Below are positions 60,081 through 64,000 of a stretch of 64,000 bases of DNA, one piece after another; the stretch's first letter is position 1, and each line of letters begins with the position of its first letter. The position numbers were made by a program, and so were the translations under genes. The stretch covers positions 17,691,319-17,755,318 of the forward strand of contig NC_067206.1 of NCBI RefSeq assembly GCF_026262505.1, given 5' to 3'. Origin of the DNA: Trichomonas vaginalis G3 (taxonomy: Eukaryota; Parabasalia; Trichomonadida; Trichomonadidae). A model generated the notes under the pieces. That model saw nothing but the letters and a program-made list of their open reading frames with translations, did not search any database and was not told where the DNA came from.

Positions 60081-61036
60081 ATGACGAATCCAAACAAGGA
60101 CCCCTATGTTTCTAAAGCGACAAAGAAAGCACTCATGGTAAAAATCTTTAGTTCAACACCAAATGCTTGGTTTATGGATATCTTGGAAAACATTCCGAGA
60201 GTTAGAACAGATGGACCACCATACTGGCTAATATTTGTCGGTCAAAACACAAGATACTGTGAAGCCATACCATTACAGTCCAAAAATATTTTAGATGTGA
60301 AAACTGCTTTGACAATATTCGTTGACAAATACCATCCAACAAAACTGACATCTGACTGTGAAAGTTCTTTCAAATCAGACGATATTAAAAACTATCTGCG
60401 TTCAAAAAATGTAAACCAATATTTCATTGTCGACCAAAACCATTCTGCTCTTGGTGTCATTGACAGTTGTATAAAATCTTAAGAGACTTAACCAACCACA
60501 AGGTGGTGAGGTAGATGAAATGTCATATGACGACAAATATAGACACTTCTCCATGGCAAAAGAGAACAAGTTTTAAATATTTACAATAGCCGTAAACAAA
60601 AAGGTTTGGGAAACCACTCCCCGAAGAAATGAAAAACAACCCGACTTAGAGAAAGACTATATATTTAATAGTTTAGTCAAAAGAGACAAACAAGAAAGAA
60701 TGCCAGGCTTCAAAACTTAAGAAAGGTGACAAAGTAAAAATAGAAATACCTAAACGCGACCCATATGAAAATACTATTGACTATGACAACAACAAGTACC
60801 CGACAGGTACTCACCTTCGTGTTCGTAAAAATAGAAGAAAGTATACAAGAGAATATTATGAAGTTTTAGGCAAACATGGCAAAATGTACAGACTGCAAGC
60901 AGAAGATAAAACTACTATTGTCAGACCTCGTTTCAAACTTGTTAAGGTTCAAGGTGGTATACTTTCAAAGACAGTTCCTAACAAATATAAGACAACTCCT
61001 GACGAATATGCTAAAGAAGTTGAAAATGACGACTAA
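60081..61036 (+). pseudogene. Integrase, frameshifted
   Basis: MTNPNKDPYVSKATKKALMV through the catalytic core (WFMDILEN, TSDCESSF, ALGVIDSC) is open to 60482, past the first break of the element A copy. Later breaks (near 60476, 60560, 60620 and 60714) disrupt the rest. The third acidic residue is again Asp. The gene ends convergent with the fibre gene. Confidence 0.8.
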
Positions 61037-62273
61037 GCAATTCTATACCATGCGTAAACTGTCATGTAAGGTGGCATGTAGTCTTTACTCTGTCCCGTTG
61101 TTTGCGTATACCCTGAAACGCGATGTGTATGGTTTCCTTCTCCCTGTGTGCTACCCCAGAAACAATTTATAGCAAACTGAACGTCGTCTTTAACATCATA
61201 TCCTTTACCTTTTTTCATTGCTGACCATCCCAAAATCTATGCTTATGCCAACCTGCTTGAGATGTACTTAAATCTACGTAGTGACTATGCGCAGGTAAGT
61301 TTTCACCTGAAATCGTTTTACTTCCACCTGTTTCCTTTGAAGAGTTTGCACAATACAAAAACTGTCGACTATTTGAGTCCAAGTTCCGAGACCAAGTACT
61401 ACTTCTGGTCTGGTAGAGTTCATTGAGTGTAAATAGAACCTATAGGATATACTGTTTGAAGTATTTCTGTCTTTAACGTTTGAAGCTCTGTTTTGTCAGC
61501 TTTTTTATCATATAAATCTTGAGCAGTGAATTTAACTTTTTTTTCATCCTCCATGACATAGACATTTCTACATCTAATGTATCTCATCGTTGTTATGTCT
61601 TCTTCCGATGTTAAACCTTGTGGAAAGTTAGGAGGTTTCCAATTTAATACATCCCCACCAGTTCCATCAGCTCCTTCAACCGTTCCTTCAATATTTTCTA
61701 TACCAACAGTTGCGAAGAAATCGTGTGTATGTCCAACGTCACTTTTCCTGTTTAAGGTTTCTTGTAAGTTTGTAATATTTGCAATGGTATGTGTATGAGT
61801 CTTTTTAGAATATTCTTTGTCAGCTCTTGTCACTTCACTTGACATTTATTGTCAACATATGTTTTATCCGCTTTGTCATCTAACATTGCTGGTAGTTCAT
61901 CTACGTCATAGATGTTATGTGTATGGTGTTTTTGTGGGTATGTTCTATCTGTCCATGCGAGAATATAGTCTCTTGTTGCATCTACATACTCTTTGTCAGC
62001 TTTGTTGTCAATATCTGCCTTCAAAAGAAGTTCATCTATAGGTTTCTCGTTTAAAGTTCTTTTTGTTGGATTTATACAAACAGTATGGTTCTTACTGTCT
62101 TGAAACAGAAACTCGTCTGTCAATGGGTTATCGTCAGTTTTAAGTTTCCTTCTTTCAATGACTCAGATATCTTAGAATAGTTTGAAAAGTTTGTTGTGTT
62201 TCTTATTTAGAGCTTGTACAATGAGTTGTCGGTTGTGTTGTATTTCTCTCATAGACGCTGTTTCTTTCGACAT
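61033..62273 (-). pseudogene. Fibre / tail-collar protein, variant shaft, frameshifted
   Basis: Frames at 61830-62123, 61420-61845 and 61033-61233 match the fibre gene at 5103. The shaft has only one HTHTIANI repeat and a different segment (WTDRTYPQKHHTHNIYDVDEL). The tip domain end (HTHRVSGYTQTTGQS .. MPPYMTVYAWYR) is conserved. Several indels break the frame, including near 62130 and 61400. Confidence 0.75.
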
Positions 62274-62291
62274 TTTTATTCTAGATAAAAA

Positions 62292-63140
62292 ATGCTTCCA
62301 ATAGAAAAAGAAAATTCAAGAGTTGCTACAACTAAACCATTAGATGAACTTTTTACGAATGTCGGTCAAAAGTTTGAGACAGAGACCGTAAAGCATGAAG
62401 GCTATCGTTTTGACTACCCACTTAGATGGTTAAGAGACCCATCCGTCACAAAAGCTATTGGCTTTCGTAGAATGAAGTTCATTTCAGAAGCCATACATGG
62501 TTTCCCATTTACGGTCGCTTTTGAAATTCGATACTATAACAAAGAGAAACGTACGTATGAGAAAATTTGAACAGGGAAAACTTTACAAGTGAATTTGCTT
62601 GTAAACTTAGAAACAACTCTTCAAGCTTTTCAAGAAAAAATAAACGATATCTATCTCGAATATGCAAAACAGTACAACATTGACGAAGGAGAGTACCATC
62701 TCGATATTTATATATGACAGGAAAAATGCAACTGTTAAAATCAATAGAATAGAAACCTTGGAGAAGACGTTTATATTTCTACAAAATATAACAACTTGGC
62801 ATGGTATAGGTTTCTGAGGATGTTAAATCAGCCTGCAGAATATCCAGTACACCCGAACTTTTATGAAGTCGAAAACCCTAATGGAACATATGAAAATGTT
62901 TTCGACTCAGATGCTATTATAGTTCATGCTTCATTTTCTGGTGCACAAAACTCTTTTTTATGCTTGGCAAATGACTTTTACGAAAAACCTACAAAGCTAT
63001 ATGAACCACCAAGTGGAAGTATTTCAGACTTTCAAGTATGGTTTACTACAGATGGAAGAAAGAGAATAGTTCCATTATACCATGCGTTTTACTTAGAACT
63101 TAGTCTCATATACAACTACTATCGAACGGTAAAAATATAA
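62292..63140 (+). pseudogene. 280-residue-family protein, frameshifted
   Basis: Copy of 4236 in inverted orientation. The first 92 codons and the last 114 are open; indels near 62565, 62710 and 62755 break the middle. Confidence 0.75.
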
Positions 63141-63144
63141 TTTT

Positions 63145-63387
63145 TTAATACGGTTGAGGTGTTGGATTTGGTTGCCAACTAGACTGTGGTGCAGGTTCAG
63201 GCTGTTGTATAACAGGAGCTTGTTCTTCTGGTTCAGGGTCTTTAGGTATAATACCAACAAACTGACCTACTCTTTTACCAATATTTTTGACTCCGTTCCA
63301 TACTCCTCTTCCTACGGTTTTTATTCCATTCCATATACCTCTTCCAACATTTCGAAAGAAGTTTCCAATACTACTGAAGAAACCCAT
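63145..63387 (-). CDS. Small amphipathic protein, possible N-myristoylation signal
   Basis: Same sequence as the 80-residue protein at 3989, MGFFSS start and proline-rich tail included. Intact. Confidence 0.7.
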   Translation of the reverse strand: MGFFSSIGNFFRNVGRGIWNGIKTVGRGVWNGVKNIGKRVGQFVGIIPKDPEPEEQAPVIQQPEPAPQSSWQPNPTPQPY

Positions 63388-63405
63388 TTTACTATATGTA
63401 AAAAT

Positions 63406-63768
63406 CTAATGTCCGCCTAGTCTCTTACGTTTCCTTCTGAGTTCCATTGCATTCTTTAACTGGAGCTCATACATTCTATTTCTCCTCTGGTAGAAAACAT
63501 ACTCTGGGTCAACTCCTGTGTTCGCGTCATCTGCATAGAGTTGTTTATATCCCACTTCAGGGTTTGTATAAAACTCTTTCCATCTCATATTTGCATACCA
63601 TGGTGGTAAGCCTAACGCAGCGTCATTTGACATGGCAGTTTGCATTTGTACATCTGTTGGCACTTGACCATAGTTTGCCATTGCAGTTTGTATTCTAACT
63701 TCATTTGGAATATTCTCTGGGTTTGGTTGTCCGGGTTGCTGTGCATTCGCTAAGTTCTGTGCGTCCAT
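63406..63768 (-). CDS. Maverick hypothetical protein, 120 residues
   Basis: Intact copy of 3608 with the basic RRKRKRLGGH tail. Confidence 0.75.
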   Translation of the reverse strand: MDAQNLANAQQPGQPNPENIPNEVRIQTAMANYGQVPTDVQMQTAMSNDAALGLPPWYANMRWKEFYTNPEVGYKQLYADDANTGVDPEYVFYQRRNRMYELQLKNAMELRRKRKRLGGH

Positions 63769-63792
63769 TTTAATATTAGATAAAAATATCTC

Positions 63793-63924
63793 TTACGAGT
63801 ACATATACTGGACATTTGCAGGCATTGGTTCATCTTCATATTCTCTATATCTTTCTGCCACGTCAAATAAGTAAATGACACAATGGAAAAAACCTAAAAC
63901 AAGTAGTCCTATTTCAAACCACAT
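63793..63924 (-). CDS. Small conserved membrane protein, 43 residues
   Basis: Intact copy of 3453 with two substitutions (P for S and Y for H in the tail). The start overlaps the end of the methylase gene as in element A. Confidence 0.65.
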   Translation of the reverse strand: MWFEIGLLVLGFFHCVIYLFDVAERYREYEDEPMPANVQYMYS

Positions 63925-64000
63925 TTACTTACCAATAAAATTTCTTTGTTATGACACTTTCTCCGGTTTATAGGACCTCTCTCATATTCTATCTTATCGT
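63909..64000 (-). CDS. Dam-like methylase, 3' end only
   Basis: The last 30 codons of the methylase match 3377-3468. The rest lies beyond the window edge. Confidence 0.75.
   Translation of the reverse strand, partial: DKIEYERGPINRRKCHNKEILLVSKCGLK

Larger units (their letters stand above)
50396..64000. mobile_element. Maverick element B, partial and rearranged
   Basis: From 50396 to 58210 the gene order follows element A 9111-18024 in the same orientation. From 58252 to the window end it follows element A 11657 down to about 3380 in inverted orientation. Helicase, penton-like, capsid and large-protein genes are missing between. Polymerase B is deleted internally on one side and entirely on the other. 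If the right end beyond 64000 is a terminal repeat, the element would have two left-type arms. Confidence 0.8.

Overview
The window looks like a transposon-dense piece of a trichomonad (parabasalid) genome, Trichomonas or Tritrichomonas type. The evidence is extreme AT-richness in most spacers, no introns, several large Maverick/Polinton elements with a protein-primed type polymerase B, a retroviral-like integrase, a packaging ATPase and a double-jelly-roll-like capsid protein, and host-type genes that start a few bases after a TCA(C/T)(A/T) initiator. Species assignment is inference.

Layout. 1-2533: repeats, including the end of a short inverted-repeat element (1-194), a 120-bp tandem repeat (565-919) and a GC-rich array of long hairpins (1321-2341). 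2540-26153: Maverick element A, essentially full length, with hairpin-bearing terminal repeats and a likely 6-bp target duplication. Its genes include a Dam-like methylase, small virion-like proteins, a phage-type fibre protein, integrase, polymerase B, an HNH protein, KilA-N type proteins, ATPase, SF3 helicase, a penton-like protein, the major capsid protein and a 1,089-residue protein. Many genes carry single-base disruptions. 26191-33295: a Mutator-like element with inverted repeats longer than 1 kb and a decayed transposase carrying what look like UBL and UBA domains. 33296-40565: AT-rich DNA with hairpin arrays and three possible host-type genes. 40566-44364: a DDE transposase pseudogene split by a 2.4-kb insertion that is flanked by an 81-bp direct repeat. 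44579-50370: remnant of a different Maverick lineage (C). 50371-50395: an assembly gap. 50396-64000: Maverick element B, closely related to A but rearranged. Its second half is an inverted copy of the left arm of A, and helicase, penton-like, capsid and large-protein genes are absent.

The Mavericks combine a replication set (polymerase B, helicase), an integration set (integrase, terminal repeats) and a virion set (capsid, penton-like, ATPase, fibre, small amphipathic proteins). Most Maverick genes begin 8-12 bases after a TTTTTA(C/T) box, often in very short divergent promoters, unlike the host-type genes nearby. The most striking unexplained signal is a regulatory-looking module repeated 13 times: five half-sites in fixed 8/12/12-bp geometry around AGATCT. 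It occurs with two different half-site sequences (GTTAG or GGTGA) that change together across the array. The modules surround KilA-N type genes and contain GATC, the usual Dam target, while the element encodes a Dam-like methylase. Function is inferred only.
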